From contig JAJFFD010000074.1 of the NCBI GenBank assembly GCA_021776805.1, forward strand, positions 62,001 through 126,000: 64,000 bases of DNA, read 5' to 3'. A program made the position numbers and the translations under genes. Position 1 is the first letter of the stretch. Every line of letters begins with the position of its first letter. The notes under the pieces are model-generated. The model saw nothing but the letters and a program-made list of their open reading frames with translations. It did no database searches and was not told the DNA's origin. This document shows positions 12,317 through 20,925 of this stretch, one piece after another. The DNA is from Planctomycetota bacterium. GTDB lineage: Bacteria; Planctomycetota; UBA1135; UBA2386.

Positions 12317-14590
12317 ATGCACACATTGCTGAATCGGTTTTGCGAAGAGTTCGTTCGCATCGTCCGACCACTCCGCACCCCACTCGACAAGACTGCTGAA
12401 GCAATCGATGCAGCGGCAGCCGGCACGCCGGGCCACGAGATTCAGTCGGAGTTCCTGGATCTTCGCAATCAGTTCGACCTTCTCGCCGACAAGGTCGCCG
12501 AACAGCAGGCCTATGTCCTGATCTTCGGCCCACTGAAGAGTGGCAAGTCCACCTTGATGAATGCGATCTGCGCGTCCTACGTAAGCGAGGTAAGCAGCCT
12601 GCCGGCGTACCCCTGCATGGTCTTCGTTTCCCACTCGCCAGTTCGCGAGTACACGGTCACCGACTACACGGGCAAGACGCGGAACTTCGCCGATCCGGTC
12701 GCCCTGCAACGCCATGTCGACCAGGCCCACCGGGAGCTAGCTGCGCGGATCCGAAAGGCCGAGGAAGGTCAATTGGACTTTGATCCGCAGCGACACTTCC
12801 CCGAGGCCATTCGCCGTGTGGACGTGAAGGTCCCAGCAGGTGACCTGGCCCAGTCCAGCGCGGTCTTGGTCGACACACCCGGCCTCTATAGTCGAATGAA
12901 ATTCGGCTACGACCGGATGACCCGTGACTTCCGTAACGCCGCCGCCTGCGCGGTTTTCGTCGTACGCAGCGACAACCTCTTCCTCGAGCAGGTGTTCTCC
13001 GAATTCACCCAGCTCCTGGAACTGTTCAGCCGCATCTTCCTGGTCGTCAATCTGGACACGGCAAAACAAGACCTCAGCCCGGAAGGCAAGTTGGTCCCGA
13101 GTCTCGAGAACAAGAACCCTCGCCGACTCATCGAGGCCTTCGAAAACCTGACCATGAGCGCACCGCTCAAGGCCGCAGCCGAAGAAGGCCGCCTGCGCAT
13201 CTACCCCATCGGCCTCCTCCACTCGGCCAGTGGTCGAATTCAAAAGGAAAGTGGCGCGCCAGCACCCGAAGCACAGGTCAGTGACGACTTCGATTGCTTC
13301 CTGGGCGATCTCACCGAGTACCTGAACAGCACCGACTATCTCCTTGCTTTCCTCGGTGATAGCCTCCGTCGCGCCAGTAGCTTGCTGCAAGAATCAGCGG
13401 ACCTGTGCAAGCACGATTCGATTACAGATCTCAGCAAGAAGCTCGAAGAGCTGCAGCAGCAACTGGTGGAACGGAGCGACACCCTTGCCGCCATCGAGAC
13501 TCTCGAGAGCTACGACTGGATAAAGAACTTTCGCAGTTTGCAAAAGCAGCTCATCAACGCTGTCGAGAAGCAGGCCACCGACGTCGGCCACAAGGCCAGC
13601 CGAAGTATCGACCAGGATCTGAGCAAGTGGTTCAAGTCCAAGTCAAGCCTGCAAGACCTTGTCAAGAGCGCCCTCTGCGGCTCGTACACCCGCTACCAGG
13701 AGGATCTTGTTGCTGGAGTAGGCCGCGAGATCAGCGACCAGATCGTCAAGGGCAACGCCGGGATCGAAGTCAGCGAGGAAGTCCTCTCCGCCGCCAAGGC
13801 GGCTGGCATCGATCTCTCTGCAGTCGGCCAGAAGGCGCATCTGCGCACCGACCGCAACGCCCTCATCGTCACGCCACCCATCCCCCTGAAGAGCGACCAC
13901 ATTCCAGTCCGCAAGACCTTCTGGGACTGGCTCTTGTTCCGTGGCAAGTCAGGAGTCCGCGCGCGCCTCTTCGGACCGGCAGAAAAGCCCAACATTCCGG
14001 TTGGCAAGGAAAAGAAGAGTATTCGCTTGGGCGAGCCTGCCAAGCAAGCCATGCAGCAACGACTGCGCAAGTACGAGAACGATCTGTACACCCAGACCGC
14101 CGATCGCATGCGCAAGGGATTCGTCGGCGGCTACTGCCGAGGTGCAGTCGCTGGCATCCGTGCCGAGGTCAGCCGTCGCAAGGAAGCTCTCGAGAGTCAG
14201 ATCTCGGATCTCGAAACGCGAATCCGGGACGCCAAGGCCATCATGCAGCCCGTGCAACAACTTCTGGCTGAAGGTGACGCAGCACGCCAGGCCGTAGAAA
14301 AGCTTGCTGAGCACTACACCGAAGTTGATCTGTTCTTGCTCACTCAACCAGCGGAAGCCAGTTTTGTCATCCCTTCCCAGGACAAGGCTGGAGAGGAAAC
14401 CGAGTCGGAAGCGGCTGACGCCAAGACGGTCGAATTGCAGACCGCGACTGAGGTCGCCGTCGAAGCTGAAGATGCTGAGGTCATGGCGGGTGACGAGGAG
14501 CCGGAATTCGACATCGGTTCGGTGGACCATGAGGGGATCGATCTCGAAACCGAGTCTGCCCCAGCCAACGGTCAAAAACCCGGCAAGTAG
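12317..14590 (+). CDS. Dynamin-like large GTPase (paralogue A, acidic tail)
   Basis: The 757-residue protein has a dynamin-type GTPase domain. The G1 P-loop is FGPLKSGKSTLMNA (GPLKSGKS 71-78) and G3 is DTPGLYSRM (186-189). In the G4 position LVVNLDTAKQD replaces the usual NKxD/TKxD. Long helical, coiled-coil-prone segments follow (about 345-480 and 590-690), as in bacterial dynamin-like proteins that bind and remodel membranes. The last ~70 residues are strongly acidic. No transmembrane segment is evident. A paralogue lies at 61379-63517 with near-identical motifs; a stretch of 29 bases around the P-loop is identical (12536-12564 and 61598-61626). An AGAGAG stretch upstream of the ATG may serve as ribosome binding site. 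Confidence 0.87.
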   Translation: MHTLLNRFCEEFVRIVRPLRTPLDKTAEAIDAAAAGTPGHEIQSEFLDLRNQFDLLADKVAEQQAYVLIFGPLKSGKSTLMNAICASYVSEVSSLPAYPCMVFVSHSPVREYTVTDYTGKTRNFADPVALQRHVDQAHRELAARIRKAEEGQLDFDPQRHFPEAIRRVDVKVPAGDLAQSSAVLVDTPGLYSRMKFGYDRMTRDFRNAAACAVFVVRSDNLFLEQVFSEFTQLLELFSRIFLVVNLDTAKQDLSPEGKLVPSLENKNPRRLIEAFENLTMSAPLKAAAEEGRLRIYPIGLLHSASGRIQKESGAPAPEAQVSDDFDCFLGDLTEYLNSTDYLLAFLGDSLRRASSLLQESADLCKHDSITDLSKKLEELQQQLVERSDTLAAIETLESYDWIKNFRSLQKQLINAVEKQATDVGHKASRSIDQDLSKWFKSKSSLQDLVKSALCGSYTRYQEDLVAGVGREISDQIVKGNAGIEVSEEVLSAAKAAGIDLSAVGQKAHLRTDRNALIVTPPIPLKSDHIPVRKTFWDWLLFRGKSGVRARLFGPAEKPNIPVGKEKKSIRLGEPAKQAMQQRLRKYENDLYTQTADRMRKGFVGGYCRGAVAGIRAEVSRRKEALESQISDLETRIRDAKAIMQPVQQLLAEGDAARQAVEKLAEHYTEVDLFLLTQPAEASFVIPSQDKAGEETESEAADAKTVELQTATEVAVEAEDAEVMAGDEEPEFDIGSVDHEGIDLETESAPANGQKPGK

Positions 14591-14706
14591 CGCGATCGCT
14601 CAGCGAGCTTCACGGTGAGTCGCGGCAAAGGGCCCTTTCCCTGGCCGGTCTCACCTGCTTACCTAGTGCCCAGGGTTCCTCCATCTCCCTAGCACCAGGA
14701 CCACCC

Positions 14707-17406
14707 ATGCTCAAGCTCGAGACTGGCGTCATCGCTCTCGGCCTCCTCGCCTCCCTCTTGCCCGCCCAGGCGGATTCGATCCAGACCCCGGAGCAGTTCT
14801 TCGGTTTCAAGATCGGCAGCGATGGCGAGATGGCCCGTTACCCCAAGGTGCTCGAGTATCTGCAGCATCTGGCCGGGGAAAGCCCGCGCATGAGTTATCG
14901 CGAGCTCGGCAAGACCACCGACGGCAATCCCTATGTGCTGACTTACTTCAGCTCACCGGAAAACCTGGAGCGGCTGGAGCGCTTGACCGCCATCAACAAC
15001 CTGCTCGCTGACCCGCGCAAGCTACAAGCTGGAGAGGCCGAGGGTTTGATCGAGGAGGGGCGCCCCTTCTACTTTCTATACGCGACGATCCACTCCACGG
15101 AGGTTGGCAACGGTCAGACCATCACTGAGATCGCCCATGAGATGGTGACCTCGAACAACAAGCAGGTTGCGGAGATTCTCGAAAACACCGTACTGCTCAT
15201 GGTGCCCTCACAGAATCCAGACGGGCAGATGATGGTCATCGACCATTACTACAAACACCGGGGCACACGCTACTCGACCGGCTTCCCGGATCTCTACCAT
15301 CGCTATACCGGTCACGACAACAACCGTGACTGGTTCATGTTCACGCAGATCGAAACCCGCCTGAACGTCGAGAAGGTCCAGAACACCTATCGCCCGGCCA
15401 TCACCCATGACATGCATCAAATGGGCTCGAACGGCTTTAGGATCTTTGTTCCGCCATTCATCGACCCCTACGACCGCAACTTCCATCCAATCCTTTCGCA
15501 GGCACAGGCCAGTGTCGGCATGGCAATGGCGACCGGTCTAGTGGCCGCAGGCAAGGAAGGGGTGGGCTTCCTCAATCAGTACGATCTGTGGACACCCGCA
15601 CGTCAATACATGATCTACCACGGGCAACCGAGGATCCTCACCGAGATCGCCAGCGTTCACCTGGCGATGCCCCAGATCGACCCAACCGGCAAGCCACTTG
15701 GGCCTCAGGAAACCCGCTGGAACTTTCCCGCTCCGTACAGCAGTAGCGAGTGGCGGCTGCGCGATATTGTCGACTACGGCAAGATCGCAGTGTTCTCCGG
15801 GCTATCCCATGTCGCGAAGTACCGCCGCGAATGGCTGCGCAATTTCTACAAGGTGCACGAGGATTGGGTCACGCGGACGGAATCACCCTTCGCGTTCGTC
15901 ATTCCTGCCAATCAGCGGGACCCCTTCGAGACCTTCGAACTACTGGAGATCCTGGATATCGCCGACGTCGAAATTCATCGTGCCGAGGCTTCCTTCCAAG
16001 CCGATGGCGAAGAATTTGCCGCGGGCTCCTGGGTCGTCAAGCTGGCTCAACCCTATGGCGCATTCGCCAAGACCATGCTGGAGATCCAAGAGTATCCTGA
16101 TCTCCGCGCCTTCCCCGGAGGGCCGCCAATCCCACCCTATGATGTGACCGCCCAAACTCTGGGCATGCTCATGGGTGTGGACGTGCGCCAGATCGAAGGC
16201 TCTTTCGATGCGCAACTGCGACTCCTCGCAGGGATAAAGCCCGCAGCGGCCCCGGCGATCGATCCTGGAGCCACTGCCTACCTGATCGACCCTGGATCCA
16301 ACGCCGCCTTCAAGGCGGTTCCTCGGCTGCAGGCCGCTGGCATTCCACTGGCGCGTAGTTCCAGCGCCTTTGTCGATAGAGATCAGGAGTTTCCTGCGGG
16401 AACCTGGCTGATTCCGGGCGGGCCGAAGAGTCACGAGATACTCGCTCAGATCGCAACGGAAACCGGGCTCGTAGTAAGCAGCAGCAGCCAACTGCCCGCC
16501 GTTGATTCGCACCTCTTGTCCTCTCCCACCCGCGTGGGTCTGTGGCGGGGAGCCAACAACATGCCCGGCGGCTGGATGATGTGGCTCTTCGAACAATATG
16601 GAATCGAGCACCGCATCGTCTCCGCCGAGGATTTCCGCGGCGATCTGTCGGACAAGTACGACGTCATCGTCCTGCCGGCCGGCATTTCGCGACGGACCAT
16701 CCTGCGCGGGCTCGATCGACGCTTCCATGACGAAAGCTGGGACTGGGCCTACGGCGTCGGCCAGCAAGGCTGGGACAAACTCAGAGACTGGGTCCTCGCC
16801 GGCGGCAGCATCATCGCCAATGGAGATTCGGTGGAAACCGTGCGCAGCATGTTCGACCTACCTATCGCTCCTGTCCTCCCCCTACGGAGCGGCAGAGGGC
16901 AATCTCAGGCGGCGGTCGCTGATGCCGAAGTAAACCTACGAGAAACCTTTCAAAGCCCCGCTAACTTGCTCAAGACTCTAGAAGAGAGAGTCGTCAATCG
17001 GAGTGCACAGTTCTTCTGCCCCGGCTCCCTTCTCTACAACGAGTTTGACCCAGAACATCCGGTTGCCTACGGAATGCCGGCAACAGCGCCCGTCTTCTTT
17101 CGACACGCCCAAGCCTACAGGTTGACCCCCGGCTTCGACGCCAAGCCGCGAGCCGTCTCGCGCTATCCCGCCGAAGGTCCCATCTTGGCCAGCGGATGGC
17201 TCCTGGGCGAAGAACGCCTGCGCGACCAGGCCAATGCGGTTGCCTTCGACGTCGGCAAGGGCAAGGTTGTGACCCTCGCATCCCAAATTGCCTTCAGGAC
17301 TCAAACCAGAGGCACCTTCAAGTTGTTGTTCAACGCCATATTCCATGGCCCTGCAAGAGCCATCGACGCCGCAGAATTGGGCAAGACGCTCAGTCGCGGC
17401 AACTGA
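14707..17406 (+). CDS. Secreted M14 family zinc carboxypeptidase
   Basis: The 899-residue protein has a signal peptide (first ~22 residues, cleavage near AQADS) and an N-terminal M14 peptidase domain. The zinc ligands are His129 and Glu132 in IHSTEVGNGQT. The substrate-binding block is GHDNNRDWFM, the third ligand lies in THDMHQMGS, and the catalytic-Glu region is in RILTEIAS. The ~500-residue C-terminal half lacks a motif I can name; it includes a GATase1-like stretch (MWLFEQYGI to YDVIVLPAGIS). Large secreted M14 proteins of this architecture occur in several environmental phyla. It likely trims exported peptides. It heads a rightward run with folD 21 bases downstream. Confidence 0.88.
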   Translation: MLKLETGVIALGLLASLLPAQADSIQTPEQFFGFKIGSDGEMARYPKVLEYLQHLAGESPRMSYRELGKTTDGNPYVLTYFSSPENLERLERLTAINNLLADPRKLQAGEAEGLIEEGRPFYFLYATIHSTEVGNGQTITEIAHEMVTSNNKQVAEILENTVLLMVPSQNPDGQMMVIDHYYKHRGTRYSTGFPDLYHRYTGHDNNRDWFMFTQIETRLNVEKVQNTYRPAITHDMHQMGSNGFRIFVPPFIDPYDRNFHPILSQAQASVGMAMATGLVAAGKEGVGFLNQYDLWTPARQYMIYHGQPRILTEIASVHLAMPQIDPTGKPLGPQETRWNFPAPYSSSEWRLRDIVDYGKIAVFSGLSHVAKYRREWLRNFYKVHEDWVTRTESPFAFVIPANQRDPFETFELLEILDIADVEIHRAEASFQADGEEFAAGSWVVKLAQPYGAFAKTMLEIQEYPDLRAFPGGPPIPPYDVTAQTLGMLMGVDVRQIEGSFDAQLRLLAGIKPAAAPAIDPGATAYLIDPGSNAAFKAVPRLQAAGIPLARSSSAFVDRDQEFPAGTWLIPGGPKSHEILAQIATETGLVVSSSSQLPAVDSHLLSSPTRVGLWRGANNMPGGWMMWLFEQYGIEHRIVSAEDFRGDLSDKYDVIVLPAGISRRTILRGLDRRFHDESWDWAYGVGQQGWDKLRDWVLAGGSIIANGDSVETVRSMFDLPIAPVLPLRSGRGQSQAAVADAEVNLRETFQSPANLLKTLEERVVNRSAQFFCPGSLLYNEFDPEHPVAYGMPATAPVFFRHAQAYRLTPGFDAKPRAVSRYPAEGPILASGWLLGEERLRDQANAVAFDVGKGKVVTLASQIAFRTQTRGTFKLLFNAIFHGPARAIDAAELGKTLSRGN

Positions 17407-17427
17407 TGTGCGCCCAATACCAATTAC

Positions 17428-18336
17428 ATGCCAGCACAGATCATCTCAGGGACTGAGATCCGCAAGACCATCCTCAGCGAATTGCAGACTGAGGTTGCTC
17501 ACCTCAAGGCCGAACACGGCCAGGTACCTGGCCTGGTAACGATCCTCGTTGGGGCCGACCCAGCCTCCATGTCCTATGTGACCTCGAAGATCAAGACCGC
17601 CAAGGACTTGGGCTTCAAAGAAGTGCAGGAGAACCGGGATCCCGATATCAGCGAGGCAGACTTGCTGGCGCTGGTCGAAAGCTACAACCGCGATGATTCC
17701 ATTCATGGCATCCTGGTGCAGCTGCCCCTGCCGAAACACATCGATGACCAAAAGATCCTCATGGCCATCGACCCGGATAAGGACGTGGATGGCTTCCATC
17801 CCGTCAACGCCGGAAGGCTCATGATCGGCGGAGATGCGGTCAAATTCCCACCCTGCACACCGGCTGGCATCCAAGAACTGATCGTCCGGGCTGGTGTGGA
17901 AACCTCAGGTGCCGAAGCAGTCGTCGTCGGTCGTTCCAATATCGTCGGTAAGCCCATCGCCAACCTGCTCTTTGCCAAGGGCCCCGGCGGCAACGCGACG
18001 GTTACCGTTGCTCACACCCGGACCAAGGACTTGGCGGAACACTGCCGCCGCGCAGACATATTGGTCGTGGCTGCAGGAGTACCGGACCTGGTCAAGCCGG
18101 CCTGGATCAAACCCGGAGCTTGCGTCATAGACGTTGGTGTCAATCGGGTTGGCGAAAAGGTCAGCGAAAAGACTGGCAAGACCATCGCCATACTCAAGGG
18201 AGACGTGGACTTCGAGAAGGCCAAGGAAATCGCCGGATCCATCACTCCCGTTCCTGGCGGTGTGGGCCCGATGACCATCACCATGCTTATGCGCAATACC
18301 TTGAACTCCCTCAAGTACCGCATCGGCCTGCTCTGA
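17428..18336 (+). CDS. folD: Bifunctional methylenetetrahydrofolate dehydrogenase/methenyltetrahydrofolate cyclohydrolase
   Basis: This 302-residue protein is full-length for FolD. It interconverts 5,10-methylene-, 5,10-methenyl- and 10-formyl-tetrahydrofolate with NADP+ in the cytoplasm. Signatures seen are the substrate/catalytic lysine region SYVTSKIKTA, the QLPLPKH block, DVDGFHP, the Rossmann segment VVVGRSNIVGKP and the closing ITPVPGGVGPMT motif. It lies between a secreted peptidase and the DDAH-like gene (one-base gap to the latter), which suggests co-transcription rather than a shared pathway. Confidence 0.97.
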   Translation: MPAQIISGTEIRKTILSELQTEVAHLKAEHGQVPGLVTILVGADPASMSYVTSKIKTAKDLGFKEVQENRDPDISEADLLALVESYNRDDSIHGILVQLPLPKHIDDQKILMAIDPDKDVDGFHPVNAGRLMIGGDAVKFPPCTPAGIQELIVRAGVETSGAEAVVVGRSNIVGKPIANLLFAKGPGGNATVTVAHTRTKDLAEHCRRADILVVAAGVPDLVKPAWIKPGACVIDVGVNRVGEKVSEKTGKTIAILKGDVDFEKAKEIAGSITPVPGGVGPMTITMLMRNTLNSLKYRIGLL

Positions 18337-18337
18337 A

Positions 18338-19126
18338 ATGAGCGCTGAACTCACAGCGATACTTCGACAGCCAAGCGAGCAACTCGACCGCTGCGAACTT
18401 GTTCATCTCGATCGCGAAGCCATCGATCATCAGCTTGCGCGCAAACAACACGCTACCTACCGCGACCATTTGAAGGCCCTCGAGATCCACGTGCTCGAAC
18501 TTCCGGCTCTGCCCGAACATCCGGATGCGATCTTTGTCGAGGACTGCGCGCTTGTCCTGGACGAAGTTGCAGTCCTGACCAGACCTGGTGCGCCGTCGCG
18601 CCGTGATGAGGTGACGAGCCTCGCTCCCATCCTCGCCGAGTATCGCGAAGTCCTTCGCATGCATGAGCCGGCCACCATCGATGGTGGCGACCTTCTGGTA
18701 CATGGCAAGACTGTTCTCCTCGGCATGTCCCAGCGCAGCAATGAAGCCGGGGCCGTGCAGCTTCGGGCCATGATCGAAACCTTCGGATACCAGGTGAAGG
18801 GCGTTCCGGTCGAATACTGCCTGCACCTGAAGTCCGCGATATCGAGCCTCGGAGATGGGCGCGTGCTCGCCAACCCAAATTGGATCGAAGCGGATTGCTT
18901 GCCCGAGACCGAATTCATACACGTGCACACCGAGGAGCCCTACGGCGCAAACGTGCTCAGCCTGCCCGAATCCCTGGTTTGCTCCAGCTCCTACCCCCGC
19001 ACCAATCAGATCCTTCGGGATCGTGGATTTGCCGTCCAGGAGCTCGACTTCAGCGAGCTTCACAAGATGGAGGCAGCCATGACCTGCCCATCTCTGATCT
19101 TCCGCAGCAGATCAGATCCTCGATAG
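18338..19126 (+). CDS. Dimethylarginine dimethylaminohydrolase (DDAH)-like amidinohydrolase
   Basis: The 262-residue protein has the pentein fold of the guanidino-group-modifying family. It shows the FVEDCALVLD block, TRPGAPSRRDE, IDGGDLL, the catalytic His163 in YCLHLKSAISSL and the nucleophilic Cys250 in the C-terminal MTCPSLIF segment. DDAH hydrolyses N-omega-methylated arginines to citrulline and methylamines. Bacterial members may also use arginine or related guanidines. The start follows the folD stop by one base, so it is co-transcribed. No arginine-deiminase pathway genes adjoin it. A cytoplasmic role in methylarginine turnover is the best inference. Confidence 0.88.
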   Translation: MSAELTAILRQPSEQLDRCELVHLDREAIDHQLARKQHATYRDHLKALEIHVLELPALPEHPDAIFVEDCALVLDEVAVLTRPGAPSRRDEVTSLAPILAEYREVLRMHEPATIDGGDLLVHGKTVLLGMSQRSNEAGAVQLRAMIETFGYQVKGVPVEYCLHLKSAISSLGDGRVLANPNWIEADCLPETEFIHVHTEEPYGANVLSLPESLVCSSSYPRTNQILRDRGFAVQELDFSELHKMEAAMTCPSLIFRSRSDPR

Positions 19127-19189
19127 CAGGCTGGCCTGCTATGCTGCCCGGATCCCAGATCCCCTTCCCTCTGGATGGAGTCAACCACC

Positions 19190-20908
19190 ATGCTGCAGCT
19201 GCGAACCGCATGCCTCGCCATTTCCCTCTCTCTGTCCGCAGGCCTTCTCGGTGCCCAAGATCCAAAGGCCGAAATCCTGCTGACCAACGGCAAGATCGTC
19301 ACCCTGGATCCGGCGCATGGAACTGTCGAAGCCCTCGCCATCGCTAATGGTCGCATCCTGGCGGTAGGCAGCAGCGTTGACTTGCAGAAGTATGTCGACG
19401 ACCCGATGACGGAGATCATCGACCTGGGCGGAAAACTGGCAGTCCCGGGTTTCATCGAAGGCCATGGCCACTTTGCCGGTCTTGGCGATTCACTTCGCAT
19501 TCTCAACCTCGCCAGCGTCAACAACTGGGAAGAGGTCATCGCCATGGTCGAGGCTGCCGTCGCTGCAGCGGCTCCTGGCGAATGGATTCTCGGGCGCGGC
19601 TGGCATCAGGAAAAGTGGGATCACGCTCCACTTGAAGCTATCGAAGGCTTTCCCACTCATGACAGCCTGAGCAAAGTCTCACCGAACAACCCAGTCTCAC
19701 TCACTCACGCCAGCGGACATGCCGCCTTCTTCAACGCCAAGGCCATGGAGATGGCCGGCGTTGACAAGGAAACAGAGGACCCCCCCGGAGGCGAGATTCT
19801 CAAGAATGCCGCCGGCGAACCGATCGGTGTCTTTCGCGAGCGTGCCCAGCACTTGGTACGCGGGGTCCACCAAGCGGCACAATTGAGGCGCAGCGCAGCC
19901 GATCAGGAGGAAGATCTCCGCCTATCGCTCGAGCTAGCAGATCAAGAGTGCCTTTCCAAAGGCGTAACCAGTTTTCAAGATGCAGGCACCCCCTTCTCGA
20001 CCTTGGACGTGGTCAAGAAGATGACTGCAGAGGGCGCTCTTGGCACCCGACTCTGGTTCATGATTCGCGACAGCAATGACAAGCTTGCCCGGAACCTGGC
20101 CAAGTACCGCACAATCGGCGCCGACAATGATCACCTGACCATCAGGGCCGTCAAACGCACCATCGATGGCGCCCTTGGCCCACGCGGCGCCTGGCTGCTG
20201 GAGCCCTATAGCGATTCTCCAGAGAGCACCGGGCTTGCAACCGCGACCGTCGAAAGCGTCACCGAGACTGCGCGCTTGGCGGCGGAAAACGACTACCAGG
20301 TCTGCGTGCACGCCATCGGCGATCGCGCCAATCGCGAGGTGCTCGACATCTTCGAGGCTGCCTTCGCAAAGATGCCTGGCAAGACGGATCTCCGCTGGCG
20401 AATCGAACATGCCCAGCACATCAGTGCAGTGGACATTCCGCGCTTTGCCCAGCTCGGTGTGGTCGCATCCATGCAAGGCATCCACTGCACATCGGACGCC
20501 CCTTACGTCGTGCCCCGATTGGGTGAAGAGCGTGCGGAAGAAGGGGCCTACGTCTGGCAAAAGCTCATGGCGAGTGGAGCCCTGGTCACCAACGGCACCG
20601 ATGCTCCGGTCGAAGACGTCGACCCAATCGCCTCCTTTCAAGCCACCGTCGCGCGGCGCATGAAAGATGGCCGTCTGTTCTATCCCGAACAACGAATGAG
20701 TCGGATGGAAGCCCTGCAGTCCTACACCATCAATGCTGCCAAGGCCGCCTTCGAGGAACACATCAAGGGCAGCCTCAGCCCGGGCAAACTCGCTGACATC
20801 GTGGTCTTGTCCGAAGACATCATGACCGTGCCCGAGGAAGAGATCACCAATGCCAAGGTGCTCTACACCATGGTCGGCGGCAAGGTCCTCTACAAGGCGA
20901 GCAACTGA
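19190..20908 (+). CDS. Secreted YtcJ-like amidohydrolase
   Basis: The protein is 572 residues from the ATG at 19190. I preferred this start to the ATG at 19175 because it gives a clean signal peptide (MLQLRTACLAISLSLSAGLL, cleavage near GAQD) and has GGAG spaced nine bases upstream. The amidohydrolase-superfamily metal motif is GFIEGHGHF, later ligands lie in CVHAIGDRAN and RIEHAQHIS, and the late Asp is in NGTDAPVEDVDP. The C-terminal SPGKLADIVVLSEDIM is typical of the small composite beta domain. YtcJ-like enzymes deacylate or deamidate unknown small molecules. The leader suggests periplasmic action. It is followed after 17 bases by the vWA-like gene. Confidence 0.88.
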   Translation: MLQLRTACLAISLSLSAGLLGAQDPKAEILLTNGKIVTLDPAHGTVEALAIANGRILAVGSSVDLQKYVDDPMTEIIDLGGKLAVPGFIEGHGHFAGLGDSLRILNLASVNNWEEVIAMVEAAVAAAAPGEWILGRGWHQEKWDHAPLEAIEGFPTHDSLSKVSPNNPVSLTHASGHAAFFNAKAMEMAGVDKETEDPPGGEILKNAAGEPIGVFRERAQHLVRGVHQAAQLRRSAADQEEDLRLSLELADQECLSKGVTSFQDAGTPFSTLDVVKKMTAEGALGTRLWFMIRDSNDKLARNLAKYRTIGADNDHLTIRAVKRTIDGALGPRGAWLLEPYSDSPESTGLATATVESVTETARLAAENDYQVCVHAIGDRANREVLDIFEAAFAKMPGKTDLRWRIEHAQHISAVDIPRFAQLGVVASMQGIHCTSDAPYVVPRLGEERAEEGAYVWQKLMASGALVTNGTDAPVEDVDPIASFQATVARRMKDGRLFYPEQRMSRMEALQSYTINAAKAAFEEHIKGSLSPGKLADIVVLSEDIMTVPEEEITNAKVLYTMVGGKVLYKASN

Positions 20909-20925
20909 CCAAGCGAGGATTACTA

